A DNA stretch of 52,314 nt from Stenotrophomonas maltophilia (GTDB taxonomy: Bacteria; Pseudomonadota; Gammaproteobacteria; Xanthomonadales; Xanthomonadaceae): contig DEZI01000020.1 in the NCBI GenBank assembly GCA_002364755.1, positions 1 through 52,314 on the forward strand, written 5' to 3'. Shown piece by piece: positions 43,479 to 52,301 of the stretch; positions within the stretch are counted from its first letter, which is position 1, and each line of letters starts with the position of its first letter. The position numbers and the translations under genes were made by a program. The notes under the pieces were generated by a model. It had not been told where the DNA came from, made no database searches, and worked only from the letters and a program-made list of their open reading frames with translations.

Positions 43479-44906
43479 TCAGAACTTGTACTGCATCGAA
43501 GCGGCCAGCACGTCGCCGGTCACCTTGTACTTGCCGGTCACGGTGTTGCCGGTGGCCGAGGTCGAGGTGATGTTCGGATCCTTGGTGAACAGGTGGGTGT
43601 AGCCCACGCTGTATTCGGTCTTCTCCGACGGAGCCCAGGTCAGGCCCAGCGACAGCCACTTGCGGGTGGTGTCCGGAACGCGGACGTCGCGGTGGGCGTC
43701 GGTGGTCGGGGTCTGGTCGTACGCCAGGCCGCCGCGCAGGGTCAGCTGGTCGTTCATGCGGTACTCGGTACCGATCGACGCGAAGGTGGTGTCGCGGTAG
43801 TTGAACGGCAGCAGGCTGTCCGGCTGGTTGGAGTCATAGTCGACGGTGACCTGGTCGAACTTGCTCCACGCGGTGCGCGAAACGTCGGCCATCACCTTCC
43901 ACTGGTCGTTCACACGGTGGCTGAAGCTCACATTGGCGCTGGCCGGCAGGGTAATGGTGGCGCGGCCGTTGCTGTCGATGAAGGTGCCCGGGGCAGCCTG
44001 CGCCAGGAACGCGGCGGCAGCCGGGGTCATGGTGAAATCAGCCTTGCCGTCGGTGATCTTGTGCTCGACCTTCGAGCGGTAGCTGAAGGCGATGTTGGTG
44101 CCTTCCACCGGGCTGACGGTCATGCCCAGGGTGTAACCCACGGACACCTCGTCACCCTTGATGCGCAGGTAACCGTCGGCCGAACCCGGCGAGAAGCCGA
44201 GCTGGGCAGCCTGGGCAGCAGCCTGGCGGGCCGCAGCAGCGGCCTGGGCAGCGGTGCCGCCGGCAGCCAGCACCGCGGCCGACGCACGCTGCTGGGCGCT
44301 GGCGTTGATGGCGCTACCGCCGTCGATGGCGCTGGTCAGGTCCACGTCCAGGCGCTCGGCGAACACGCCGACACCGAACGACAGGTAGGGATTGACGTCG
44401 TAGGAGAACGCCGCGCCCAGGTCGACAGCCTGCAGCTCGGTCTTGACACCGTTGTAGCGGCCGACCCAGTCACGGTCGTATTCGGTCTTGAAGCCGAACG
44501 GCACGCTCAGCGAGACGCCGAAATGCATGTTGTCCTGCTCGCCGAACGGGACGTGGAAGTACGCTGCCGGGACCGGCGCAATCATGCCGGCGTCGCCGCC
44601 GTTGCCGCCGGAAATCGGGGCGCCGTTGGCATAGCGGCCTTCGCCGCGGAACTTGGCACCGAAGCTGATGGCGCTGACGTCACCCTGGAACTGGGTGCCA
44701 TCGAGCAGGCGCATCGAAGCAGGGTTGGTGGCAACAACCGAGGCATCGCCTTCGGCTGCGGTGGAGCCGGCGAAGGCGCGGCCCAGGCCCTTGGCGCTGT
44801 TTTCCTTCAGCTGGAAGGCGGCGGCGTTGGCATCGGCGGCGGCCAGCGCACCGGCAACGCCGACGGCCAGCAGGGTCAGTCGGGCAATGGTGGAAGCGGT
44901 TTGCAT
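43479..44906 (-). CDS. fadL: FadL/OmpP1-family outer membrane transporter
   Basis: 475 residues from MQTASTIARLTLLAVGVAGAL, signal peptide ending ANA; mature start AAFQLKENSAKGLGRAFAGSTA is the FadL plug pattern, with DASVVATNPASM. The 14-strand barrel ends in Phe. It takes up long-chain fatty acids or other hydrophobic compounds. A stretch at about 185-230 is an Ala/Gln-rich insertion (AAAAARQAAAQAAQ), probably an extracellular loop. Confidence 0.92.
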   Translation of the reverse strand: MQTASTIARLTLLAVGVAGALAAADANAAAFQLKENSAKGLGRAFAGSTAAEGDASVVATNPASMRLLDGTQFQGDVSAISFGAKFRGEGRYANGAPISGGNGGDAGMIAPVPAAYFHVPFGEQDNMHFGVSLSVPFGFKTEYDRDWVGRYNGVKTELQAVDLGAAFSYDVNPYLSFGVGVFAERLDVDLTSAIDGGSAINASAQQRASAAVLAAGGTAAQAAAAARQAAAQAAQLGFSPGSADGYLRIKGDEVSVGYTLGMTVSPVEGTNIAFSYRSKVEHKITDGKADFTMTPAAAAFLAQAAPGTFIDSNGRATITLPASANVSFSHRVNDQWKVMADVSRTAWSKFDQVTVDYDSNQPDSLLPFNYRDTTFASIGTEYRMNDQLTLRGGLAYDQTPTTDAHRDVRVPDTTRKWLSLGLTWAPSEKTEYSVGYTHLFTKDPNITSTSATGNTVTGKYKVTGDVLAASMQYKF

Positions 44907-45005
44907 CGTAGTTCTCTCTCCGGTAAGCGGTGATGGTGCTCTGCGTGCGCCTGCGCCCACCGGACCCGCAAAGGTCCGCCAGAACGCGCCGGATTCCCCT
45001 CCCGA

Positions 45006-45021
45006 CATACGACGCCGTATG
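45006..45021. promoter_or_regulatory. Operator candidate upstream of fadL
   Basis: Perfect dyad CATACG-ACGC-CGTATG 100 bp before the fadL start. On the minus strand it follows TTGTTT-N16-TAATAC, so it would lie near the transcription start. The binding protein is unknown. Confidence 0.45.
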
Positions 45022-45135
45022 CGAGTATTACCCAGAGCGGTTAATGAAACAATAACAGCGACGGCCGTCTTTCCGCTGCGGAAACTGAACAGGCGCCTCG
45101 CCCGCGGAAAGCCCCGGCACGCTAGGCTAGCGTCC

Positions 45136-45828
45136 ATGTTCGTGTCTCTCCCCTCCCGCAAGAAGGCCACGCTGCGCTGGGCCACACCTGTGCTGTTTGC
45201 GGCATTGTGGCTGGCGTTCCTGTGGTCGATTTCGCGTCCGGGCGACGCCCGCAACAGCCTCTGGCTGGACTGGGGCGCCCTGTCCACCGGCCTGACCCAC
45301 CCCCAGGACTGGTGGGCGACGCTGCAGGACGGCAGCGTGCTGCGGTTGTTCACCGCCCTGTTCCTGCACGCGGACTGGTCGCACCTGCTGGGCAACCTGG
45401 TGTTCCTGCTGATCTTCGGCCTCCCCGCCGAAAGGGTGCTGGGCCCGTGGCGGTTGATGCTGCTGTTCCTGGTCGGCGGCGCGGTGGCCAACCTGGTGGC
45501 GATCTACACCATGGGCAGCCCGGACCAGATCATCATCGGCGCCAGCGGCGCGGTGTCGGCGATGATCGGCGCCTACCTGGCGCTGTTCCCGGCCGCGCGC
45601 CTGGGCGTGGTCATCCCGCTGGGCCTGTTCCTGGAATTCGTGCGTGCCCCGGCCTACCTGCTGATCGGCGTCTGGGCCGCACTGCAGGTGGTGTTCGCCC
45701 ACATCGGCCCGAGCTTCGGCATGGTGGCCTGGTGGGCGCACATCGGCGGTTTCGTGTTCGGCCTGCTGTACGGCGTGTACGTGCGCGCGGCCATCGCCCG
45801 CAAGCTGCGCAAGCGCCACGGGTTCTGA
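45136..45828 (+). CDS. Rhomboid family intramembrane serine protease
   Basis: 230 residues, six or seven membrane helices. Catalytic Ser137 in GASGAVSAMIGAYL and His202 in WWAHIGGFVFGLL; oxyanion-side LHADWSHLLGNLVFLLIFG is present. It cleaves substrates within the membrane. Divergent from fadL with 229 bp between. Confidence 0.92.
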   Translation: MFVSLPSRKKATLRWATPVLFAALWLAFLWSISRPGDARNSLWLDWGALSTGLTHPQDWWATLQDGSVLRLFTALFLHADWSHLLGNLVFLLIFGLPAERVLGPWRLMLLFLVGGAVANLVAIYTMGSPDQIIIGASGAVSAMIGAYLALFPAARLGVVIPLGLFLEFVRAPAYLLIGVWAALQVVFAHIGPSFGMVAWWAHIGGFVFGLLYGVYVRAAIARKLRKRHGF

Positions 45829-45835
45829 GCACCGG

Positions 45836-45903
45836 GTAGTGCCGGCCGCTGGCCGGCTCTGCGTTCACTCGCTCGTTCGTAGAGTCGAGCTTGCTCGACT
45901 CCT
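45836..45903. repeat. Two SMAG palindromes after the rhomboid gene
   Basis: GTAGTGCCGGCC-GCT-GGCCGGC from 45836 and GTAGAGTCGAGC-TT-GCTCGACTCC from 45880. Confidence 0.8.
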
Positions 45904-45946
45904 TCATTGATATGGATCTACTCCGTCCGCGATGACGCCCAAAGCG

Positions 45947-46357
45947 TCACTCGCGACAGACCACCAAGGTGTTGTGGTGGGTATCGAACAGCAGCGTAGC
46001 GCCGCCATCCAGCACCACAAAATACTCGAAGAACGGCAATTCGCCGAGCAGGGGAATCAATTCACTTACCTGCAGGGTCCAGACCGGCCACGGCAGTGCG
46101 CGCTCATCTGACGCCACCAGGCAGATTTCATTGTTCGCTTCTGCCAGCAGATCAGCCAAGCAGGAAAGGCCTTCATCGCTGCCATCGTATTGGATGGTCT
46201 GATCAGCCGAGGCTTTGCCTGCCCACCAATAGAGTAGACACGGATCAATGCCATGGCGACTCGCCAAGGACTGCAGCAGGCCAATAGCCCGGTCACTCGG
46301 CAGCGGGTCACGACCAAGCAGTTGGCTGATCGTGGTCGCGAGGTTCGAATCATCCAT
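45947..46357 (-). CDS. Protein of unknown function
   Basis: 136 residues beginning MDDSNLATTISQLLGRDPLP. Acidic, no signal peptide or membrane helix; ends in a beta-rich segment (FFEYFVVLDGGATLLFDTHHNTLVVCRE). Lower GC and more varied codons than its neighbours suggest recent arrival. The size and acidity resemble small immunity-type proteins, but I do not recognise the family and see no toxin partner. Confidence 0.65.
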   Translation of the reverse strand: MDDSNLATTISQLLGRDPLPSDRAIGLLQSLASRHGIDPCLLYWWAGKASADQTIQYDGSDEGLSCLADLLAEANNEICLVASDERALPWPVWTLQVSELIPLLGELPFFEYFVVLDGGATLLFDTHHNTLVVCRE

Positions 46358-46411
46358 GGGCCGATTCTATCGGGCGACACCTCGGCCGCGCCGCCTTCCG
46401 GATGAACAGGG

Positions 46412-46438
46412 CGTCCGCCGGACATGGCCCGGCGCTAC
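46412..46438. repeat. SMAG palindrome beside the ctpA stop
   Basis: Inverted copy ending GGCCCGGCGCTAC, 2 bp beyond the ctpA stop codon. Confidence 0.75.
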
Positions 46439-46440
46439 CG

Positions 46441-47874
46441 TCAGGGCTTTACCGGGGCCGGCTCGGGCTTGGGCTCTGCCTTCGCCTCAGGCTTCGGCGC
46501 CGGCTTGGCGGCCGCGGCCTTCGCAGCCTTCTCCGCCTCGGCCTTGGCCGCTTCGGCCTTCAGCCGCGTGGCTACCGAACCAGGGTTCTTCAGTTCGGCC
46601 AAGGCATCGTTGATCGGGCCGTCGCCGGGCAGCACCGCACCGGCGCGGTAGCCCTCGGTCCCTTCGTCGTCACCGCGCAGGTGGCCCGGCAGGGTCGCCT
46701 CGCTGTAATCGCTCAGGCTGGCCGGCAGTGCATCTTCTTCCGGCGTCGGCGCCGGCTTCAGTTCCACGTCGGGCACGATGCCGGTGGCCTGGATCGACTT
46801 GCCACTGGGCGTGTAATAGCGCGCAGTGGTCAGCTTGACCGAATCGCCGTTGTCCAGCGGCAGCACGGTCTGCACCGAGCCCTTGCCGAAGGTCCGGCTG
46901 CCGACCACGCGCGCACGCTTGTTGTCGCGCAGCGCACCGGCCAGCACTTCGGACGCACTGGCCGAACCAGCATCGGCCAGCACCACCACCGGAGCGCCCT
47001 TCAGCAGGTCGCCCGGGGTCGCATCGAAGCGTGCATCGCTGATGCTGATGCGGCCACGGGTGCTGACGATATTGCCCTTGTCGAGCAGGTCATCGGCCAC
47101 CTGCACCGCGGCGGTCAGCAGGCCACCCGGGTTGCTGCGCAGATCCAGCACCAGGCCCTTGAGCTGGCCACCGGCCTGCTTCTGCAGCTGCTGCACGTGC
47201 TTCTGGAAATCAGAACCGGTATCGGCCTGGAACGTGCTCAGGCGGATGTAGCCGTAGCCCGGTTCGAGCATGCGGCTCTTCACGCTGGTCACGCGGATGG
47301 TCTGCCGGGTCAGGCTGACATCGAACGGCTTGGGCTTGCCGTCGCGCACGATGGTCAGCACCACCTTGCTGCCGGCCGGGCCACGCAGGGGTTCGCTGGC
47401 ATCGATGGCGCTGATCGGCTTGCCGTCGATGGCGATGATCAGGTCACCGGCGAGGATGCCGGCCTTGGCCGCCGGCGTGTCGTCGATCGGCGAAATGACC
47501 TTCATGCTGGCGTTGTCCGGCTGCTGCTGCAGCTCCACGCCGATGCCCTCGTAGGCACCGTTGGCCTGCTCATCGAAGGCCTCGGCATCTTCCTTGTTGA
47601 AGTAGGTGCTGTGCGGATCGAGGTCCAGCAGCAGGCCGCGCACGGCCGACTGCATGAGCTTGTTGTCATCGACCGGATCGACGTAGGCCGCGCGGACCGC
47701 GTTGTAGACCGAGACGAAACGACGGATGTCTTCCAGCGGCACCTTCGAGGTCACCGCCTCCTCGTTGCTCGCTGCCTGGCCGGAGGTATCGGTGGCGGCC
47801 GGCGCAGTCTGCTGCGCCCAGGACAGCGCTGGCATCAGGGCCAGCAAGAGGGTGGCGGTACGGGCTGCGCGCAT
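46441..47874 (-). CDS. ctpA: S41 family C-terminal processing peptidase
   Basis: 477 residues: signal peptide (ending LSWAQ), PDZ domain (about 105-190) and S41 protease domain with the Ser306/Lys331 dyad (GSASASEVLAG, SRTFGKGSVQT). The C-terminus is a Lys/Ala/Glu/Pro-rich tail (about 435-477). It degrades periplasmic proteins, often peptidoglycan hydrolases or their regulators. It follows envC on the same strand, a widely conserved order. Confidence 0.94.
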   Translation of the reverse strand: MRAARTATLLLALMPALSWAQQTAPAATDTSGQAASNEEAVTSKVPLEDIRRFVSVYNAVRAAYVDPVDDNKLMQSAVRGLLLDLDPHSTYFNKEDAEAFDEQANGAYEGIGVELQQQPDNASMKVISPIDDTPAAKAGILAGDLIIAIDGKPISAIDASEPLRGPAGSKVVLTIVRDGKPKPFDVSLTRQTIRVTSVKSRMLEPGYGYIRLSTFQADTGSDFQKHVQQLQKQAGGQLKGLVLDLRSNPGGLLTAAVQVADDLLDKGNIVSTRGRISISDARFDATPGDLLKGAPVVVLADAGSASASEVLAGALRDNKRARVVGSRTFGKGSVQTVLPLDNGDSVKLTTARYYTPSGKSIQATGIVPDVELKPAPTPEEDALPASLSDYSEATLPGHLRGDDEGTEGYRAGAVLPGDGPINDALAELKNPGSVATRLKAEAAKAEAEKAAKAAAAKPAPKPEAKAEPKPEPAPVKP

Positions 47875-47981
47875 GGATCACTCCTGTCGACGGTGGCATC
47901 GTGCCCAAGGCACATGCCCCGATTATGCGCGAAGCATGGCTAAATTCCCGTTGAATCCGGCCTGGTCGCAGCAGCGTCGAT

Positions 47982-49286
47982 TCAGCGCCGCTGCAGCCAG
48001 CTGTCCGGGTTGACGGGTTGCCCGCCGCGGCGCAGCTCGAAGTACAGCGCGGTCACGCCCTGACCACCGGAATTGCCCACCTTGGCCACGGCATCGCCAC
48101 GGCTCACGCGCGCGCCGGCATCCTTCAGCAGGGTGTCGTTGTGTGCGTACAGGCTCATGTAGCCGTTGCCATGGTCGACGATCAGGATCATCCCGTAGCC
48201 GGTCATCCAGTCGGAGAACACCACGGTGCCATCGGCCACGGCGGTGACGGTGCTGCCCGCGGGCGCGCCGATCAGCACGCCGCTGCTGGTGCGCCCGTCG
48301 GGCAGCTTGGCGCCATAGCGGGCCAGCAGGTTGCCCGACAGCGGCCAGCCCAGCCCGCCCACCTTCGGCGCGGGCGCGGAGGCCACGGCCGGCGGGACCT
48401 TGGTCGGCGGCGGCGGGCGCCCTTCGGCCTTGGCCTGGCGTGCGGCCTTCTCGGCAGCGGCCTTCTCGGCGGCGGCCCTGCGCGCGGCGGCACGGCGTTC
48501 GGCCTCGGCGCGGGCGGCGGCCGCACGCAGGTTGGCCAGCAGCGTTTCCAGCGCCTTGGCATCCTGGCCGAGCGCCTGTTCCTTCTCGCGGCGGTCCTTG
48601 AAGCGTTCTTCCAGCGAGGCCACGGTCTGCGCGCGGTCGCGGCGATCGGCCGCCAGCGAGGCCGCCTGCTGCTTCTGGTCGCGCTGTGCGCCCTGCAGGG
48701 TCTGTCTGCGCTCGGCGATCTGCGCCTGCAGCGTCTCCAGTTCCTTCAGGTCGCCGGTGAGGGTGGCGATGCGCTGGGCGCGCTCGCGCTGCAGGTAGCG
48801 GTGGTACGCCAGGGCACGGTTGGCGTCGGCCACCGTGTCCTGCGACAGCAGCAGCTTCAGCGGGGCATGGTTGCCCAGCTGGTAGGCCGCGCGCAGCAGC
48901 CCGGCCAGTTCGCGGTTCTGCTTGGCCAGGTTGGCCTGCAGGGTGGCGCGGCGCTGTTCGGCTTCGGCCAGGGCCTGGTTCTGTTCGCGCAGCGCGGTTT
49001 CGGTCTGGGCCAGTGCCCGGCCGCTGCGGGCGACCTTTTCATCGGCATCGCGCAGCTGCCGTGAGGCCTGGCCGCGCTGGCCCTCGATCTGCCGGCGCTC
49101 CTGCGCCACGCCCTTCAATTCGGTGCGCAGCTTCTGCAGCTTGCGCTCGGCCTCGCGGGTGGAGGCGGTCTGCGCGCTGCCCGGCAGGGGAGCAGCCAGC
49201 GCCAATGCCAGCCCCAGCAACAGGCAACGCCCGGCGCGGGCAGCGGCGGTGTGATGTCGGCGTGAGGGGAAGACGTTGTTGCGCAA
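47982..49286 (-). CDS. envC: Murein hydrolase activator EnvC
   Basis: 434 residues if the TTG at 49286 is used; GGAAAG lies just upstream and a signal peptide (CLLLGLALALAAPLPGSAQ) follows. Starting at the only upstream ATG (49436) would add 50 unlikely residues and overlap the divergent gene. A long coiled coil (about 40-290) and a LytM domain (about 330-434) that lacks the zinc-binding His/Asp pair (VLIGAPAGS) and has LYF in place of His-x-His, as in EnvC-type activators. It activates amidases at the septum. Confidence 0.88.
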   Translation of the reverse strand: MRNNVFPSRRHHTAAARAGRCLLLGLALALAAPLPGSAQTASTREAERKLQKLRTELKGVAQERRQIEGQRGQASRQLRDADEKVARSGRALAQTETALREQNQALAEAEQRRATLQANLAKQNRELAGLLRAAYQLGNHAPLKLLLSQDTVADANRALAYHRYLQRERAQRIATLTGDLKELETLQAQIAERRQTLQGAQRDQKQQAASLAADRRDRAQTVASLEERFKDRREKEQALGQDAKALETLLANLRAAAARAEAERRAAARRAAAEKAAAEKAARQAKAEGRPPPPTKVPPAVASAPAPKVGGLGWPLSGNLLARYGAKLPDGRTSSGVLIGAPAGSTVTAVADGTVVFSDWMTGYGMILIVDHGNGYMSLYAHNDTLLKDAGARVSRGDAVAKVGNSGGQGVTALYFELRRGGQPVNPDSWLQRR

Positions 49287-49381
49287 GGGCTTTCCAGTGA
49301 CTTCAGGCAGTTGCAGGGGGTGCCGGGGAATGGTGACATCAACGCACGCGGCCTGCCAGCCGCACAACAACGAGGTCCCCC

Positions 49382-50044
49382 ATGAAAACGCTCTCCATTC
49401 CGCTGCTGTTGGGCGCACTGCTGGTCGCCGGTCCACTCGGCGCGCAGGACAACATCAGCAAGGTCAACGGCAGCATCAGCGCCGACCCGGGCCAGCGCTA
49501 CGGCAAGCTGGACACCGTAAACGGCGGCATCCGCGTGGGTGACGGCGTGGAAACCGGCAGCATCGACACCGTCAACGGCGGCGTCACCGTGGCCGACCGC
49601 GCCCGTACCGGCAGCATCGAGACGGTCAACGGCAGCGTGCGCCTGGGCCGTGAAGTCATCGCCCAGGGCGATGTCAGCACAGTCAACGGCAGCATCTTCA
49701 GCGACCACGGCAGCCAGATCGAAGGCGGCGTGGAAACGGTCAACGGTGGCATCGGCCTGGTCAACAGCCGCGTGCGCAAGGACGTGGAAACGGTCAACGG
49801 TGACATCACCGTTGGCATCGGCTCGCAGGTCGGTGGCGGCCTGCGCGTGCGCAAGCCCAACTTCAGCGTTTCGCTCACCGCCAGCCGCAAGCCGCGCGTG
49901 ATCATCGGCCCCAACGCCGTGGTCGAAGGCCCGCTGCTGTTCGAACGCGAGGTGGTGCTGTACGTGCACCGCACCGCACGCGTCGGGCCGGTCACCGGTG
50001 CCGAGCCGATCCCGTTCGACACCGATACCGCGCCGGCGGACTGA
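49382..50044 (+). CDS. Exported TVNG-repeat beta-solenoid-like protein
   Basis: 220 residues; signal peptide ends GPLGAQ. The mature part has seven V-N-G repeats (KVNGSI, TVNGGI, TVNGGV, TVNGSV, TVNGSI, TVNGGI, TVNGDI) spaced about 16-21 residues apart, suggesting a right-handed beta-solenoid, then a basic segment (RKPNFSVSLTASRKPRVIIG) and a polar tail. It resembles DUF4097/bactofilin-like polymer-forming folds. Function unknown; likely periplasmic. It diverges from envC. Confidence 0.75.
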   Translation: MKTLSIPLLLGALLVAGPLGAQDNISKVNGSISADPGQRYGKLDTVNGGIRVGDGVETGSIDTVNGGVTVADRARTGSIETVNGSVRLGREVIAQGDVSTVNGSIFSDHGSQIEGGVETVNGGIGLVNSRVRKDVETVNGDITVGIGSQVGGGLRVRKPNFSVSLTASRKPRVIIGPNAVVEGPLLFEREVVLYVHRTARVGPVTGAEPIPFDTDTAPAD

Positions 50045-50128
50045 GTCCCCGGCGCTGCAGTACGGGGAATGCTCCCCTTTACCGGCCGCGCCCGGCGTGG
50101 CCATCCCTCGTGTATCCAGGAAACGACG

Positions 50129-51841
50129 ATGCCCCGCAAACTCCTCCTGTGCCTGGCCGCCGCGGCCGCGCTCAGCGCCTGCAAAGGCGAAGACACTTCC
50201 ACGCCGGCGCCTGCCGCCAGCCCCGATGCTGCGGCCACGCCGGCAGCGCACAGCTTCTCGCCCGGCATCAACGCGGCCGACTTCAGCGAGATGGTCAAGA
50301 CGCTGGCTTCGGACGAATTCGAAGGCCGCGCCCCGGGCAGCAAGGGCGAAGAGCTGACGGTCAACTACATCCGCGACCAGATGCAGCGCATCGGCCTGCA
50401 GCCGGGCAACGGTGACAGCTGGTTCCAGGACGTGCCGATGACCGAGACCACGGCCGACGAGTCGACCGTGCTGAAGATCACCCAGGGTGGCAAGACCACC
50501 GAGCTGAAGTTCGGCACCGATATGGTGGTGGGCACCCGTACCGGCGAGGCCGAAGTGAAGGTCGATGCCAGTGACCTGGTGTTCGTCGGCTATGGCGTGG
50601 ATGCGCCGGAGCAGAAGTGGAACGACTACGCCGGCCAGGACTGGAAGGGCAAGACGGTCGTGATGTTCGTCAACGACCCGGGCTTCCATGTCGGCGACGA
50701 GCAGCTGTTCGACGGCAAGCGCATGACCTATTACGGGCGCTGGACCTACAAGTTCGAGGAAGCCGCCCGCAAGGGTGCCGCCGCCGCACTGATCGTGCAC
50801 GACACCGCCGGTGCTTCCTACGGCTGGGATGTGGTGAAGAACTCGTGGGCCGGCCCGCAGTACGACCTGCCGGCCAAGGATGATCCGGAAGCGCGCATCC
50901 CGGTCCAGGGCTGGCTGAGTGCGGACGCCGCCAAAGCGCTGTTTGCCGGGGCCGGCTTGGACCTGGCGCAGGCCTACAAGGACGCCAGCAAGCGCGGCTT
51001 CAAGCCGGTGCCGCTGAAGGCCACCGCCGCGGTCGACCTGAAGAGCAGGATCGCGCAGAAGCAGTCGCGCAACGTGGTGGGCGTGCTGCCGGGCAACACG
51101 CGTGCCGACGAAGCCGTGCTGTACATGGCCCATTGGGACCACCTGGGCAAGCATGAGGGCGAGGAAGGCGACAACATCTACAACGGTGCTGTCGACAACG
51201 CGACCGGCGTGGCCGGCATCCTCGAGGTGGCAGAAGCCATGGCCCACCAGGATCCGAAGCCGGAGCGTTCGGTGGTGTTCCTGGCCGTGACCCTGGAAGA
51301 GTCCGGCCTGCTGGGTTCCAAGTACTACGTGGCCCACCCGACCTTCCCGCTGGACAAGATTGCCGGCGTGATCAACATCGACGCGATGTCGGTGGCCGGC
51401 CGTGCCAAGGACGTGACGGTGACCGGTTTCGGCAGTTCCGAGCTGGAGGACATCCTCAAGCCGCTGGCCGCCGCCCAGGACCGCACCCTGCACGGCGAGA
51501 CCTCGGTGCAGAGCGGCTTCTACTTCCGTTCGGACCACTTCAACTTCGCCAAGGCCGGCGTGCCGGCACTGTATGCCGACGGTGGCGAGGATCTGCGCGA
51601 TGGTGGTGTCGACGCAGGCCGCAAGGCCGCGACCGATTACGGCAACAACCGCTACCACGGGCCGAAGGACGAGTTCGATGCGTCTACCTGGAAGCTGGAT
51701 GGCACCGTGGAAGATCTGGAACTGATGTACGGCGTGGGCAAGGAACTGGCCGGCGGCGATCGCTGGCCGAACTGGTACGAAGGCAATCCCTTCAAAGCCG
51801 CCCGCGACGAGATGATGAAGAACAAGGCCCCGGCCCCGTAA
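50129..51841 (+). CDS. M28 family metallopeptidase lipoprotein with PA domain
   Basis: 570 residues from the ATG at 50129 (AGGAAACG upstream). Lipobox LSAC, then a protease-associated domain (about 130-290) inserted before the zinc peptidase core: MAHWDHLG, GAVDNATGVAGILEVAEAMA, LEESGLLGSKYY, NIDAM and RSDHFNFAKAGVPAL supply the two-zinc ligands. An aminopeptidase or glutamate-carboxypeptidase-like enzyme in the cell envelope. Its TAA stop merges into a REP-like palindrome. Confidence 0.92.
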   Translation: MPRKLLLCLAAAAALSACKGEDTSTPAPAASPDAAATPAAHSFSPGINAADFSEMVKTLASDEFEGRAPGSKGEELTVNYIRDQMQRIGLQPGNGDSWFQDVPMTETTADESTVLKITQGGKTTELKFGTDMVVGTRTGEAEVKVDASDLVFVGYGVDAPEQKWNDYAGQDWKGKTVVMFVNDPGFHVGDEQLFDGKRMTYYGRWTYKFEEAARKGAAAALIVHDTAGASYGWDVVKNSWAGPQYDLPAKDDPEARIPVQGWLSADAAKALFAGAGLDLAQAYKDASKRGFKPVPLKATAAVDLKSRIAQKQSRNVVGVLPGNTRADEAVLYMAHWDHLGKHEGEEGDNIYNGAVDNATGVAGILEVAEAMAHQDPKPERSVVFLAVTLEESGLLGSKYYVAHPTFPLDKIAGVINIDAMSVAGRAKDVTVTGFGSSELEDILKPLAAAQDRTLHGETSVQSGFYFRSDHFNFAKAGVPALYADGGEDLRDGGVDAGRKAATDYGNNRYHGPKDEFDASTWKLDGTVEDLELMYGVGKELAGGDRWPNWYEGNPFKAARDEMMKNKAPAP

Positions 51842-51861
51842 AGTCGAGCCATGCTCGACTG
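51838..51861. repeat. SMAG-like palindrome overlapping the M28 stop codon
   Basis: GTAAAGTCGAGC-CAT-GCTCGACTG; the TAA at 51839-51841 is the stop. The head is GTAA rather than GTAG. Confidence 0.7.
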
Positions 51862-51879
51862 AACAGTGTTGAGGTCCAG

Positions 51880-51909
51880 GCGGCGCCCCACGGGGCGCCG
51901 CTTTTTTTT
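51880..51909 (+). terminator. M28 gene terminator
   Basis: Stem GCGGCGCCCC/GGGGCGCCGC followed by eight T. Confidence 0.9.
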
Positions 51910-51927
51910 CTGCGCGGTGGCGCGGTC

Positions 51928-51951
51928 TATCCACGCATGGCGTGGATCTAC
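51928..51951. repeat. SMAG palindrome, inverted
   Basis: ATCCACGC-ATG-GCGTGGAT ending in CTAC. Confidence 0.8.
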
Positions 51952-52014
51952 AGCCTTGGTTGGACACCGCGCAACGCACGGCAACGCACCCAGCGTGTTT
52001 ATCTGCGTGCAAAG

Positions 52015-52046
52015 AAAAACCCCGCTGCGTGAGCAGCGGGGTTTTG
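52015..52046 (-). terminator. rRNA operon terminator, distal copy
   Basis: Minus-strand stem AAAACCCCGCTGC/GCAGCGGGGTTTT with TTTTTCTTT, 9 bp after the 5S gene. Confidence 0.92.
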
Positions 52047-52054
52047 GGTGTAAA

Positions 52055-52170
52055 CCCTGGCGATGACCTACTCTCGCATGGCTTGAGCCACACTACCATC
52101 GGCGCAGCTGCGTTTCACTTCCGAGTTCGGGATGGGATCGGGTGGTTCCACAGCGCTAATTTCACCAGGG
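52055..52170 (-). rRNA. rrf: 5S ribosomal RNA
   Basis: About 116 nt. Recognised by CCGAACTCGGAAGTGAAACG (loop B/C region), GCGCCGATGGTAGTGTGG and CATGCGAGAGTAGG. The ends CCCTGG and CCAGGG pair to form helix I. It lies downstream (in transcription) of a second 5S copy. Confidence 0.96.
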
Positions 52171-52261
52171 AGACGGTTGCAGCAGCGCTTGCAGCGCCAG
52201 CTCGCGATCTTGCCCTTGGGGCGGAAGGTACCGGGAAAAGCAGTGCCTTCACTTTATAAGG
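52171..52261 (-). other. Spacer between tandem 5S genes
   Basis: About 90 bp with no gene; ends CACTTTATAAG next to the second terminator. A small dyad (GCAGCGCTTGCAGCGC) is present. Confidence 0.6.
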
Positions 52262-52293
52262 AAAAACCCCGCTGCGTGAGCAGCGGGGTTTTG
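52262..52293 (-). terminator. rRNA operon terminator, proximal copy
   Basis: Identical stem to that at 52015-52046, following the upstream 5S gene. Confidence 0.9.
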
Positions 52294-52301
52294 GGTATAA
52301 A

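Noticed and set aside
47982..49286. Active LytM endopeptidase
   Set aside because: Zinc-ligand positions are replaced, as in EnvC-type activators.
49115..52099. Minus-strand frame of about 994 codons
   Set aside because: Antisense to the TVNG and M28 genes and running into 5S rRNA.
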